The notes under the pieces: generated by a model
Databases searched by the model: none
Told to the model about the DNA's origin: nothing
Seen by the model: only the letters and a program-made list of their open reading frames with translations
Shown here: in pieces, positions 18,614 to 27,100 of the stretch
How the letters are laid out: each line of letters opens with the position of its first letter
Numbering within the stretch: the stretch's first letter is position 1
Translations under genes and position numbers: made by a program
From: Candidatus Poribacteria bacterium
GTDB lineage: Bacteria > Poribacteria > WGA-4E > WGA-3G
Direction of reading: 5' to 3'
Length of the DNA: 64,000 bases
Assembly (NCBI GenBank): GCA_022827225.1
Contig: JAJDTJ010000101.1
Location: 1 to 64,000, forward strand

Positions 18614-19312
18614 TTACGCAAATTGTTGTGGGTCTATCCGAATAGCGACACCCATTGTTGCTGAGATCGCTACGCTGCGGACGTATCGGCCTTTTACAGA
18701 GGCTGGACGAGCGGCAATGAGTGCGCCCATTATAGCGTTGAGGTTCTCTTTAATGCTTGTTTCCTCAAACGAAGTTTTGCCGATCGGGACGTGTATGATC
18801 CCCGAGGACCGTTCCACACGATACTCAATTTGCCCCGCCTTGATATTCTGTATGGTTTCAGTGACATCCGTTGTAACGGTGCCAGCCTTGGCGTTAGGCA
18901 TCAATCCTCTGGGTCCAAGTATCCGTCCGAGTTTAGGCATAATAGAGCGCATCAGGTCGGGTGTTGCGATTGTTGCGTCGAAATCGACCCATCCGTCAAC
19001 GATCTTATCAACGATTTCGTCTGTTCCGACGAAATCTGCGCCGGCTTCTTCAGCCTGGCGTGCGGCATCGCCTTCGGCGAAGACGACAACGCGTGCTGAC
19101 TTTCCAGTGCCGTGTGGCAGTGTAACGGTGCCTCGGATATTCTGTTCCGCGTGCTGAGCGTTTACACCGAGCCGCGAGGCGAGGTCCACCGTTTCGTCAA
19201 ACTTGGCACGACTCGTCTGTTTTACAAGCGAAACCGCTTCGTCAACCGTGTACAAGTGGTATCTATCTACCTGCTCCTTGATCTCTTGGTATCGCTTTCC
19301 TCTTTTCGCCAT
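18614..19312 (-). CDS. rplA: 50S ribosomal protein L1
   Basis: 232 residues, normal length. It binds 23S rRNA at the L1 stalk and usually represses its own operon by binding the mRNA. Family stretches: MAKRGKRYQE, KFDETVDLASRLGVN, LPHGTGKSARVVVFAEGD and GRILGPRGLMPNAKAGTV. SD GGAGAGTAAC lies before the ATG. The 150-bp gap to rplK holds a 7-bp hairpin (19332-19357). Confidence 0.97.
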   Translation of the reverse strand: MAKRGKRYQEIKEQVDRYHLYTVDEAVSLVKQTSRAKFDETVDLASRLGVNAQHAEQNIRGTVTLPHGTGKSARVVVFAEGDAARQAEEAGADFVGTDEIVDKIVDGWVDFDATIATPDLMRSIMPKLGRILGPRGLMPNAKAGTVTTDVTETIQNIKAGQIEYRVERSSGIIHVPIGKTSFEETSIKENLNAIMGALIAARPASVKGRYVRSVAISATMGVAIRIDPQQFA

Positions 19313-19331
19313 GTTACTCTCCGATAATCAG

Positions 19332-19357
19332 CGGGGTATATCTCTGTCTGTACCCCG
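19332..19357 (-). promoter_or_regulatory. hairpin in rplK-rplA gap
   Basis: CGGGGTA (19332-19338) and TACCCCG (19351-19357) form a perfect 7-bp stem with a 12-nt loop, just upstream of the rplA ribosome binding site. It may be a site for L1 autoregulation or mRNA processing. No T-run follows, so it is not a terminator. Confidence 0.4.
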
Positions 19358-19463
19358 TTCTTAATTGAGTTTATCGCTCTTCCTACCAAAACCCCACGCT
19401 TTAACTTAGGGATGTAGGCAGGCGTAGTATTTGTGGTTCCTGTGTCGTTGTATACCTGCCTCG

Positions 19464-19886
19464 CTACCTAATCGTAAGTCCCATACTTCGGGCAGTGCCT
19501 TCAACCATCCGCGTTGCGGCATCCAAGTCTGTGGTATTCAAGTCCGGTAATTTCGTCTGGGCGATTTCGCGAATTTGGTCCATCGTGACGGTAGCGACCT
19601 TGTTTCGGTTTGGCTCCCCAGATCCTTTGACGATCTTCGCTGCTGATTTGAGTAGAACCGCTGCTGGCGGTGATTTCACAACGAATGTAAACGATCTGTC
19701 ACTATAACAGGTGATGATAGTCGTCACCACCATACCGGTTTGCTGCTGCGTCTGGGCGTTAAAGGATTTGATAAACTCCTGTAAATTAATCATATAAGGT
19801 GCGAGACTCGGTCCGACAGGCGGTTGCGGGGTTGCCTGTCCTGAAACCAATTGGAGTTTAACTTCACCTGCTACTTTTTTTGCCAT
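19464..19886 (-). CDS. rplK: 50S ribosomal protein L11
   Basis: 140 residues from ATG 19886; the in-frame GTG 12 bp upstream was rejected because GGGGAG lies at ideal distance from the ATG and L11 normally begins MAKK. L11 binds the GTPase-associated region of 23S rRNA. Typical stretches: [20 protein letters not shown] (here L11 usually has AG.A.PaPPVGPALG) and the C-terminal RNA-binding part [15 protein letters not shown] ... [13 protein letters not shown]. Confidence 0.97.
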   Translation of the reverse strand: MAKKVAGEVKLQLVSGQATPQPPVGPSLAPYMINLQEFIKSFNAQTQQQTGMVVTTIITCYSDRSFTFVVKSPPAAVLLKSAAKIVKGSGEPNRNKVATVTMDQIREIAQTKLPDLNTTDLDAATRMVEGTARSMGLTIR

Positions 19887-19928
19887 TGTTCTCCCCACTG
19901 TGGGTTGTAATTCTAATGTGCGTTCAGT

Positions 19929-20495
19929 TTAATTTAATTCTTCGACTTCAAGTAACCCCAAATCAACAGAGGTGGAACGCCCGAAAAGCGAGATGCTAAG
20001 ACGTAACCGCTGGTGTTCCATATCAATATCTTCAATGTCTCCAATGAACCCACTAAAGGGTCCACTTATGACTCTAACCTTATCACCGACTTCATATTCC
20101 ATTGCTGGTACTGGCTGGACTTCTTCTTCTTCGGTTGACATTTGTAGCATGGCTTCAACGTCATCCGGGCTCAACGGCGATGGGTGTGCGGTGGGTCCCA
20201 AGAAATTCATAACGCCCGGTGTCTCCTGTATGAGTGCCCAACTTCTCTGTCCAATCGGACTCTCTACGTGCGGGCCGAGTTCATGAGACGTGTTCACAAG
20301 TACGTATCCGGGATAAGAGGGTCGAACACTCACCTTTCGCTGGCTGTCCTTGATTTCTACGACTTCGGTTTCAGGGACATTAACCTGCAAGATTTCGTCC
20401 TGTAACTTTTCCCTTGCGATCATATTGTCAAGGTTGAGTTTAACCTTCTTCTCATGTCCGGTGTATATCTGAACAACGTACCAGTATCCATCCAT
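19929..20495 (-). CDS. nusG: transcription termination/antitermination factor NusG
   Basis: 188 residues from ATG 20495. The longer frame from a TTG at 20534 was rejected because NusG starts with a short leader before WYVVQIYTGHEKKV and GGTGGAT lies upstream. The N-terminal NGN domain (WYVVQIYTGHEKKVKLNL, RPSYPGYVLV) is followed by the C-terminal KOW domain (GDKVRVISGPFSGFIGDIED). It couples RNA polymerase to Rho and ribosomes. It sits between secE and rplK as in most bacteria. Confidence 0.97.
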   Translation of the reverse strand: MDGYWYVVQIYTGHEKKVKLNLDNMIAREKLQDEILQVNVPETEVVEIKDSQRKVSVRPSYPGYVLVNTSHELGPHVESPIGQRSWALIQETPGVMNFLGPTAHPSPLSPDDVEAMLQMSTEEEEVQPVPAMEYEVGDKVRVISGPFSGFIGDIEDIDMEHQRLRLSISLFGRSTSVDLGLLEVEELN

Positions 20496-20545
20496 ATTCT
20501 GAATCCACCAGTGTTCTTGCTTTGCGTTGTGCAAGGAGCAAACCG

Positions 20546-20965
20546 TTAACTTCGAATAAAAAGTGTTCTAAGAAAAGCCATACCGAACCCCTCAAGTGTA
20601 TTGTTGAGAGCGTATTGGCTTACGAGTACCGCGATTAATGGGATGCTGGCTACCGCTGCGGCGATTATTTTCCGACTACTCGGAATGACGGCCTCAGGAT
20701 TTCTATCGTTCCGTGAGTGGTCTTCCCAACTTTTCACGATCAAAAAGACGAGGACTGGGAGGGCCGCGAGAAATAACCAACTCAAAGGTTTGTCCCATGG
20801 TGGGAATGCTGGATTGCCATCAATGACCCCGATGTAAAGCCCTAAAATTGCGGTTGCGACAATAACAGTAATGGTACTGCCCTGAACCTCTTTCATATCG
20901 GGTTTAGAGACCTTCTGCCATTCGAGATGGATCCCCTGAAGATACTTTTTCAAGCGAGTTATCAT
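20546..20965 (-). CDS. secE: preprotein translocase subunit SecE with extra membrane segments
   Basis: 139 residues. The N-terminal part has the SecE signature region (LEWQKVSKPDMKEVQGSTI) followed by the conserved transmembrane helix. The usual KVxWP motif reads KVSKP. Two more hydrophobic helices follow (about 61-79 and 96-118), making it longer than the one-helix SecE of most bacteria. Position just upstream of nusG supports the call. The extra helices come after the core, unlike E. coli where they precede it. Confidence 0.88.
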   Translation of the reverse strand: MITRLKKYLQGIHLEWQKVSKPDMKEVQGSTITVIVATAILGLYIGVIDGNPAFPPWDKPLSWLFLAALPVLVFLIVKSWEDHSRNDRNPEAVIPSSRKIIAAAVASIPLIAVLVSQYALNNTLEGFGMAFLRTLFIRS

Positions 20966-20978
20966 AATAAATAAAAGG

Positions 20979-21052
20979 CAGGCCAGGAGGGATTCGAACC
21001 CCCAACATTCGGTTTTGGAGACCGACGCTCTAGCCGTTGGAGCTACTGGCCT
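20979..21052 (-). tRNA. tRNA-Trp (CCA)
   Basis: 74-nt cloverleaf: acceptor AGGCCAG/CTGGCCT, anticodon loop CTCCAAA giving anticodon CCA, T-loop GGTTCGAATCC. The full 3' CCA is not encoded. Located between secE and rpmG, the usual place. Confidence 0.96.
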
Positions 21053-21125
21053 GCAAGATTTTGTTATGTGGCACGGATCTATGTAGCTGTTGATGTGCTA
21101 TCGTTGAGTGCCGTTGTGAAAAAAG

Positions 21126-21278
21126 TTAGCGTGTCTCTTTATGAAGTGTATGTTTCCGGCAGAACCGACAGTATTTCTTGCGTTCATAGCGAGATTGCTG
21201 TGTCCGACGGTTCCGGGTCGTCACATAATTTCGCTGATTACATACATCACATGCTAATGTTACAATGTCTCTTGGCAT
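21126..21278 (-). CDS. rpmG: 50S ribosomal protein L33
   Basis: 50 codons from ATG 21278, after AGGTAGGG. The protein begins MPRDIVTLACDVCNQRNYVT and ends HTLHKETR. Cysteines C10, C13, C37 and C40 form the zinc-ribbon pair of pairs (ACDVC, YCRFC) of the C+ type of L33. It is shorter than common ORF cut-offs, so easily missed. It sits between tRNA-Thr and tRNA-Trp, at the place where tuf and rpmG are found in many bacteria. Confidence 0.96.
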   Translation of the reverse strand: MPRDIVTLACDVCNQRNYVTTRNRRTQQSRYERKKYCRFCRKHTLHKETR

Positions 21279-21312
21279 AATTATACCCTACCTTCGGTCG
21301 GTTTTCGGTAAA

Positions 21313-21388
<76 letters not shown>

Positions 21389-21406
21389 AAAAATAGATAT
21401 TCAACA

Positions 21407-21479
21407 AGCGGGAGACGGGATTCGAACCCGCGACGCATGGCTTGGAAGGCCAATGCTCTACCAGCTGAGCTACTCCCGC
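21407..21479 (-). tRNA. tRNA-Gly (TCC)
   Basis: 73 nt. Acceptor GCGGGAG/CTCCCGC, anticodon loop CTTCCAA giving TCC, T-loop GGTTCGAATCC. CCA not encoded. Confidence 0.96.
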
Positions 21480-21562
21480 ATAAGAACAGTGTTAAGCAGA
21501 CAGCATAACGGAGCATGCCCGCTCCTATGGTTCTACTCCGCTCCAGTATTAAGAAACGTTGA

Positions 21563-21644
21563 TGGGGGCAGATGGATTCGAACCACCGTAGGCATAGCCA
21601 ACAGATTTACAGTCTGCCCTTTTTGACCGCTCAAGCATACCCCC
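21563..21644 (-). tRNA. tRNA-Tyr (GTA)
   Basis: 82 nt with a long variable arm (class II). Acceptor GGGGGTA/TGCCCCC, anticodon loop CTGTAAA giving GTA, T-loop GGTTCGAATCC. CCA not encoded. Confidence 0.95.
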
Positions 21645-21657
21645 ATACTTAATAAAA

Positions 21658-21729
21658 AGCTGACGAGAGGAATCGAACCTCCAACCTAGTGATTACAAAT
21701 CACTTGCTCTACCATTGAGCCACGTCAGC
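21658..21729 (-). tRNA. tRNA-Thr (TGT)
   Basis: 72 nt. Acceptor GCTGACG/CGTCAGC, anticodon loop TTGTAAT giving TGT, T-loop GGTTCGATTCC. First gene after the promoter at 21741-21769. Confidence 0.95.
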
Positions 21730-21740
21730 AGCGCTTAATA

Positions 21741-21769
21741 ATTATACACGCTTTAGAGCAGGTTGTCAA
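21741..21769 (-). promoter_or_regulatory. consensus sigma70 promoter of tRNA/rpmG/secE/nusG/rpl operon
   Basis: On the minus strand TTGACA (21764-21769), a 17-bp spacer and TATAAT (21741-21746): both hexamers are perfect. The predicted start site is a few bases before the first tRNA. It can drive the whole block down to rplL. Confidence 0.9.
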
Positions 21770-21816
21770 GTGACTTTGATTTTTTTCGACAGGTTTTCGG
21801 ATAAGGTTATTTAGCG

Positions 21817-22161
21817 CTACAGTCCCTCTTCGCGCTCCTCTATCTCGGTATCTTGTCCATGTTCGATGAGCTCTTCATCGAATATATCGTTTTCGTCATC
21901 TAACTCTTCCGGGTCTTTAAAGATCGAAGGCGTTTTCGGGACAGGGACTTTTGCTTCAGTCTTTTCAAAACGGAGTTTCCCTTCAACCAACTCTTGTGTC
22001 GCGACGGCAACAGGTTTTTTCTTTTTATCTGTTGCACCTGAAGGTGCGAGGGGTAAGCCGTTTGCATTTATATCTCTGGCGCGTTGTGCGATAACATTGA
22101 CTGCAAGATACTTATTTTTTACTGTTTTCACCAAGTTTTCGTTGTAAACGACTTCACTCAT
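21817..22161 (-). CDS. rpoZ: DNA-directed RNA polymerase omega subunit
   Basis: 114 residues. The N-terminal half has the omega core: KYLAVNVIAQRARDINANG (family: RFxLVxxAAxRARQL) and the helix VATQELVEGKLRFE. The C-terminal tail is acidic (ELDDENDIFDEELIEHGQDT). It helps assemble RNA polymerase. SD GAGGAG lies 8 bp before the ATG. It is directly upstream of the tRNA/ribosomal operon on the same strand. Confidence 0.85.
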   Translation of the reverse strand: MSEVVYNENLVKTVKNKYLAVNVIAQRARDINANGLPLAPSGATDKKKKPVAVATQELVEGKLRFEKTEAKVPVPKTPSIFKDPEELDDENDIFDEELIEHGQDTEIEEREEGL

Positions 22162-22193
22162 TATATATTCTCCTCATTCATAGCAGATTGAAT

Positions 22194-22239
22194 GCCGATT
22201 AATGACATATCATCAATCGGCGCGCTTCTAAAGCGCGCC
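22194..22239. repeat. double palindrome in the rpoZ-mqnC divergent region
   Basis: GCCGATT/AATCGGC (22194-22200, 22215-22221) overlaps a second perfect stem GGCGCGCTT/AAGCGCGCC (22219-22227, 22231-22239). It lies upstream of both divergent genes, so it is not a terminator for either. It is probably a short dispersed palindromic repeat. Confidence 0.65.
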
Positions 22240-22345
22240 TATACCTCTCCATTTCACCACAAACACAAGTCGCCCTGAGAGCATTGTAACAATTATACCA
22301 AATTTATTTTAAAAGTCAAGTTAAATGCTTAAATTAACAGAAAAG

Positions 22346-22374
22346 TTGACAAACTGACTTAAAAATGTTAGAAT
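22346..22374 (+). promoter_or_regulatory. sigma70 promoter of mqnC-sulfatase unit
   Basis: Perfect TTGACA (22346-22351), 17-bp spacer, TAGAAT (22369-22374), 37 bp before the mqnC ATG. Confidence 0.85.
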
Positions 22375-22411
22375 TGGAGTATAAGTATTTACAAACCGTA
22401 AGGACTCCTAC

Positions 22412-23479
22412 ATGGATACACATATCCAACCAATTCTCGAAAAATCGCTTGGTGGCGAACGCTTGGACTTTGACGACTGTCTCACGCTTTTCAAAAGCCA
22501 CGATCTCCTTGCCTTAGGACACGCGGCAGATGTTATTCGGCAACGGAAGCATCCGGAAGGGTATGTTACGTACATCGTTGACCGGAACATCAACTACACC
22601 AATTGGTGCTATGTCGATTGCGATTTCTGTGCCTTTTATCGCCACCGTCGGGATCCAGACGCTTATGTCATGGAGCGCGACGAATTAGGTAAGAAAATCC
22701 AAGAGACGCTCGATCTTGGCGGCGAGTTGATCCTGATGCAGGGCGGTTTACATCCGAAACTCAAACTCGATTGGTACGAGGACCTGCTCCGCTGGATCAA
22801 AGCGAACTATCCGATTCATATTCACGGATTTTCGCCTCCCGAATTAGACTGGTTCGCGAAGATAAACCGTATGCCGTTGCGTGAAATGCTCGGACGTTTG
22901 CGAGATGCCGGACTCGATTCAATACCGGGAGGCGGTGCAGAGATCCTTACTGACCATGCCCGTGATGAGATCAGCCCGAAAAAGTGTACGGCTGACGAAT
23001 GGCTGGAAGTTATGCGCCAAGGACACTTCATCGGTCTTAAATCAAGCGCGACGATGATGTATGGGCACGTAGAGAGTTATGCTGAACGTGTTGAACATCT
23101 CGTCCGTCTACGCGATTTACAAGATGAAACCGGCGGATTTACCGCTTTTATCTGCTGGTCTCTGCAACCCGATAACACGCGGATGGAACATATTCCACCT
23201 GCGGGGAGCTTTGAATACCTCAAAACGCTTGCAATCTCACGACTGTTCTTAGATAACTTTGACAACTTCCAATCCTCATGGGTAACACAAGGTCCCAAGA
23301 TTGGGCAGCTATCACTGAAGTTCGGTGCGAACGATATGGGCGGCACCATGATAGAAGAGAACGTTGTCAGCAAAGCCGGGACAGTCTACTGTATGCCGAT
23401 TGAAGAAATTGAACGCACGATAGCGGAACTCGGATATACGCCGAAACGCCGTAATTTTTTCTACGATATTCTTAATTAA
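22412..23479 (+). CDS. mqnC: cyclic dehypoxanthinyl futalosine synthase (radical SAM)
   Basis: 355 residues. The radical-SAM cluster is bound by C66, C70 and C73 in NWCYVDCDFCAFYR, the form shared by MqnC/MqnE/CofH. Further stretches (GGLHPKLKLDWYEDL, IPGGGAEIL, WLEVMRQGH, SATMMYGHVE, WSLQPDNT, KFGANDMGGTMIEENVV) fit MqnC, which cyclises dehypoxanthine futalosine in the futalosine route to menaquinone. It implies menaquinone made without MenA-F, with the other mqn genes elsewhere. SD AAGGA before the ATG. The sulfatase start follows its stop by one base. Confidence 0.92.
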   Translation: MDTHIQPILEKSLGGERLDFDDCLTLFKSHDLLALGHAADVIRQRKHPEGYVTYIVDRNINYTNWCYVDCDFCAFYRHRRDPDAYVMERDELGKKIQETLDLGGELILMQGGLHPKLKLDWYEDLLRWIKANYPIHIHGFSPPELDWFAKINRMPLREMLGRLRDAGLDSIPGGGAEILTDHARDEISPKKCTADEWLEVMRQGHFIGLKSSATMMYGHVESYAERVEHLVRLRDLQDETGGFTAFICWSLQPDNTRMEHIPPAGSFEYLKTLAISRLFLDNFDNFQSSWVTQGPKIGQLSLKFGANDMGGTMIEENVVSKAGTVYCMPIEEIERTIAELGYTPKRRNFFYDILN

Positions 23480-23480
23480 A

Positions 23481-24926
23481 ATGCCTAATCCACGTCCGAA
23501 CGTTCTTTTAATAACTACCGATCAACAACGTGGTGACTGTCTGGGATTGGATCCTGACGGTCCTGACTGCTTACAAACACCGAACTTAGATTGGATCGGT
23601 CGTACCGGTACACATTTCCGGCGCGGATATGCCGAGTGTCCGAGTTGTATCCCCGCTAGACGCGGGCTGATGACTGGGACCGCACCAGCTGCTAATGGTG
23701 CTGTCGGTTATAGAGGTGCGCAGTGGGATCCGCCACACACCTTGGCGGGTGAATTGTCGACAGCCGGTTATCAAACCGAAATGATCGGCAAACTCCATCT
23801 GAATCCGATGCGTAAGCGGTACGGTTTCGATCATATGCAATTGGCGGATGCCACTCGTGGTAACAACAACGATTACGTCGAGTGGTTGCAGCAGTCGCAT
23901 GGTCGGAACGACATTGATCCGGGTATGGCACACGGTGTTTCTGCCAACGGCTGGGTCGGTCGTCCGCATCATCTCCCGGAAGAGCAGATGCATACTTTCT
24001 GGTGTATTGACCGCGCCCTCGACTTTCTGCGCAAACGGGATCCGGCTGCCCCGTTCTTCCTGAATATCTCTTTCATAGACCCGCATCCCCCACTGACCCC
24101 GCCGCTTCACTATTATCAACGCTATATCCAACGCGAGCTGCCACCGCCTGTAGTCGGCGACTGGGCACCGGAATTTGAAGGGGCGCAGAAAGGGTTGGAT
24201 CCAAACGCTTGGGAAATTTGTCTTGACGATTACGACATGAAATGCGCCCGTGCTGCTTATTACGGGATGATCAATTTCATTGACGATCAAATCGGTCGTC
24301 TGATTCAGTCTGCTGGTGGATTCAGGGATTGCTTCGTCATTTTTACCTCGGACCACGGCGAGATGTTAGGGGATCACAACCTGTACCGTAAGACCTGGCC
24401 CTACGAAGCCTCCGCGAGAGTGCCTTTTCTTATGCGGGCACCGGCGAGATGGGGCTACCCGAAAGAGAACGTCTGTCAAAGTCCTGTCGGTCTACAAGAC
24501 ATCATGCCGACTATTCTGGATGCAGTCGGGCTCGAAATTCCTGATACTTGTACCGGCAAAAGCCTGCTGCCTATTCTGCGCGGTGAGACCGATCGTGTAC
24601 GGGACTGCCTACACGGCGAACACTCCGGATGTTACGAATACAAACACGGGAACCATTATCTAACGGATGGAGACCATAAGTACATCTGGTATTCGCAGAC
24701 CGGACAAGAACACCTCTTCAATCTTCAGGAGGATCCACACGAAACACGCGATCTGGCAAGGTCAAGCGATGCTGAATCGCTTTTAGCACCGTGGCGGGAT
24801 CGCCTAATTGCGTTTCTCAAAGACCGCCCTGAGGGCTTTACCGATGGCAGAAAACTGATCGCTGGACAACGCCACGATGCGCTGCTTCCGGACTATCAAC
24901 CGGATGCGACCTATCCATATTTATGA
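23481..24926 (+). CDS. type I (formylglycine) sulfatase
   Basis: 481 residues. The N-terminal metal residue is D14 in ITTDQQRGD. The formylglycine site C-x-P-x-R is C56-I-P-A-R60, so Cys56 is predicted to be converted to formylglycine by a maturase. The second metal set is in TSDHGEMLGDHN. It hydrolyses sulfate esters; the substrate (glycan or other) is unknown. No clear signal peptide, so location is uncertain. It is coupled to mqnC with a one-base gap, an odd partnership. Sulfatase-rich genomes are typical of Poribacteria and Planctomycetes. Confidence 0.92.
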   Translation: MPNPRPNVLLITTDQQRGDCLGLDPDGPDCLQTPNLDWIGRTGTHFRRGYAECPSCIPARRGLMTGTAPAANGAVGYRGAQWDPPHTLAGELSTAGYQTEMIGKLHLNPMRKRYGFDHMQLADATRGNNNDYVEWLQQSHGRNDIDPGMAHGVSANGWVGRPHHLPEEQMHTFWCIDRALDFLRKRDPAAPFFLNISFIDPHPPLTPPLHYYQRYIQRELPPPVVGDWAPEFEGAQKGLDPNAWEICLDDYDMKCARAAYYGMINFIDDQIGRLIQSAGGFRDCFVIFTSDHGEMLGDHNLYRKTWPYEASARVPFLMRAPARWGYPKENVCQSPVGLQDIMPTILDAVGLEIPDTCTGKSLLPILRGETDRVRDCLHGEHSGCYEYKHGNHYLTDGDHKYIWYSQTGQEHLFNLQEDPHETRDLARSSDAESLLAPWRDRLIAFLKDRPEGFTDGRKLIAGQRHDALLPDYQPDATYPYL

Positions 24927-24938
24927 TGTCTTTGATAT

Positions 24939-26888
24939 TTAACGATAATCCTGATGTATCCAGAGTTTACTTGCCTCTTTGTGTGCAGCGAACCAGTTCG
25001 CGAATGTCTCACGCTTCTTCGTTTGGATGAGTGCTTGGCGGTGTCGGGCTTTTTCAGCAGGATCCACTTTGAAGGTTTCAACATCGGCTTCTTCACGTTC
25101 GACAAGTTGAATAATATACACGCCGTTGTCGCCTTTGAAAGGTCCAGCCATGTCATTCAGGTTCATCTGAAATGCCGTAAACATCACTTCTGCTGAATTT
25201 CCCATACCAGCGACGTAACTACTGGTAGGACTCCTCGAGAACAGATTGCTCTCTTGAACGGAGAAGTTGTCTGGGGTTAAACCTTCAGGAATCTCATACT
25301 TTTTCAGCAGGTCATCAAGAGATATTGCCTCCGCGCGTTGATTGAAGAGGTTTTGTGCCTCCGCCAAAGCGTGCGCTTCCGCCTTCTCTTTCCGCAAGCC
25401 ATCAATCTTAGTTGTTCCATCGATTACCTGTGTCTTTATCTCCTCAAACGGCGGTATCGCCGCGGGTTTCTTTGAGAGAACAGTTGCGACAAAATAGGCT
25501 TCCACATCTTGCTGTCGCGGTTTCTTCACCTCAATCACCTTTCTCACATTAACTTCCATATCAAAAAGTTCATCTATTAAAGTGTGATAACTCCACGTTG
25601 ATCCGATTTGGGGGATATTCGCGGTATCTCGGCTAAAAAATCCTGTCTCTACTGCGGTGAGGGAAAGATGGGCATATTTTTCGAGTGCAAGCGCGGCATC
25701 GTAATTTTCAATTTCGATCTGGTAAAGGAGGTCAGATGCGATCTCTTTTGCTTTATCAACGCCGCTCACCTGAACGAGTTTTTGTTGGATTTCGTATTGA
25801 GCATCGGCAAAAGGTCGAATTTCTGGTGCCTTTTTTTCTTCCACTTTGATGATATGGTATCCGTAAATGGTTTCGACTAAACCGCTCACTTCTCCTGGGC
25901 TGAGCGTATCAAAAGCGGCTTCTTCAAAAGGTTTAACCATCCGGCCCCGTTCAAAATAGCCTAAGTCCCCACCTTGTGCTGCCGAAGTATCGTCCGAATG
26001 CTCCTTCGCGAGTTCAGCAAAATCGGTACCGGCAGCGAGTTCGGCGTTGACAGTTTTGAGGAGTTCTTCTGCCGCAGTTTTGGTTTCCGCTTTTTGTTCG
26101 TCGGTCGCGTCTTCAGGGAATTGTTTCAGAATGTGGCTCGCTTTAACGGATTCCGATGTCATAAATTCCTTTTGATTTTCCTTATAATATGCCTCTACCT
26201 CTTCAGACGTAACCAAACTTGCAGGATTCACCCTGATAAATTTGACATTTACCTGTTCTTCAACTCTGAAGTCCTCTTGATTTTCTTGAAAATAGGTTTT
26301 TGCTTCTGCGTCGTCAACTTCAACGCTCGGCGTATAGTCGTTGTACTTGAATTCAATAAACTTAACCTTCGCTTTATTCGCTTCAAGTTGATAGGCGCGT
26401 TCTGCTTCGGTGTCGGTTACCAAATCCAATGCGCGGACACTATTCTGGATGGCATTAGAACTGAGTTGATAGCGGATATTGTCGGCATAGAGGTCGGCTA
26501 CACCCCAGTGTTGGTAAAGATTGTACTGATCGACGCGACTCGCGTCGCTTCGGATGTAGTCGGTTACTTCCGTGTCGCCGATATTGACACTTCCAAGAAT
26601 GGTTCGCTGAACCCATCCATCAATGACCTCTTTTTGGATACGTTCTCTATCGGGTGCAACGCCAAACCTCTGATTCCGTCTTTGAGATTCCATGGCATCG
26701 GCGACAGCACGTTCAAACGTTCCGCGCGTGATTTCTGTATTATTGATCCTGAGAACGACTTCTCCCTCAGAATCGTCACCACCGCCGCGTGTGTTGCTGT
26801 AGAGGAACACTGTTCCTACTAAGAATACAATGGCGATTACCCACATAAAGAGTTGTGCAATAAACTTTTCGCGTAGAAAGATAATCAT
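24939..26888 (-). CDS. membrane-anchored peptidyl-prolyl isomerase, PpiD/SurA type
   Basis: 649 residues. One N-terminal transmembrane helix (about 10-31) is followed by a SurA_N-like helical domain, a parvulin domain (about 246-352: VKASHILKQFP ... GTDFAELAKEHSDD ... GGDLGYFERG ... ETIYGYHIIKVE) and a second, degenerate C-terminal helical/parvulin-like part. It likely folds exported proteins at the outer face of the cytoplasmic membrane. Convergent with the sulfatase, 12 bp apart. Confidence 0.9.
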   Translation of the reverse strand: MIIFLREKFIAQLFMWVIAIVFLVGTVFLYSNTRGGGDDSEGEVVLRINNTEITRGTFERAVADAMESQRRNQRFGVAPDRERIQKEVIDGWVQRTILGSVNIGDTEVTDYIRSDASRVDQYNLYQHWGVADLYADNIRYQLSSNAIQNSVRALDLVTDTEAERAYQLEANKAKVKFIEFKYNDYTPSVEVDDAEAKTYFQENQEDFRVEEQVNVKFIRVNPASLVTSEEVEAYYKENQKEFMTSESVKASHILKQFPEDATDEQKAETKTAAEELLKTVNAELAAGTDFAELAKEHSDDTSAAQGGDLGYFERGRMVKPFEEAAFDTLSPGEVSGLVETIYGYHIIKVEEKKAPEIRPFADAQYEIQQKLVQVSGVDKAKEIASDLLYQIEIENYDAALALEKYAHLSLTAVETGFFSRDTANIPQIGSTWSYHTLIDELFDMEVNVRKVIEVKKPRQQDVEAYFVATVLSKKPAAIPPFEEIKTQVIDGTTKIDGLRKEKAEAHALAEAQNLFNQRAEAISLDDLLKKYEIPEGLTPDNFSVQESNLFSRSPTSSYVAGMGNSAEVMFTAFQMNLNDMAGPFKGDNGVYIIQLVEREEADVETFKVDPAEKARHRQALIQTKKRETFANWFAAHKEASKLWIHQDYR

Positions 26889-27011
26889 ATTTGAAGGTTT
26901 CTCCTATCTGGTTTCTTTTGCAGATATTAAATATTATACGCATTAATCGGATAAATGTCAAATTATAGGACCCGTCTTTCACGCGTAGAACCTACACAAC
27001 ATAAGAAAAAT

Positions 27012-27040
27012 TTGCTAATTTTTAGAATTTGCTATATACT
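27012..27040 (+). promoter_or_regulatory. possible promoter of OGG1-like gene
   Basis: TTGCTA (27012-27017), 17-bp spacer, TATACT (27035-27040), about 60 bp before the ATG at 27101. Confidence 0.45.
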
Positions 27041-27100
27041 TATATATCAAGATACAGCAGACGTGTCGTTTAAAGACTTTATCAAAACTGTGTAAGACTC

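Noticed and set aside
22194..22239. Terminator for rpoZ or mqnC
   Set aside because: The hairpins lie upstream of both divergent genes and have no T-run.
23586..24356. 256-residue minus-strand frame
   Set aside because: Antisense to the sulfatase, whose motifs are clear.
25974..26822. 282-residue plus-strand frame rich in Phe, Cys and Arg
   Set aside because: Antisense to the PpiD-like gene with composition typical of a reverse shadow.
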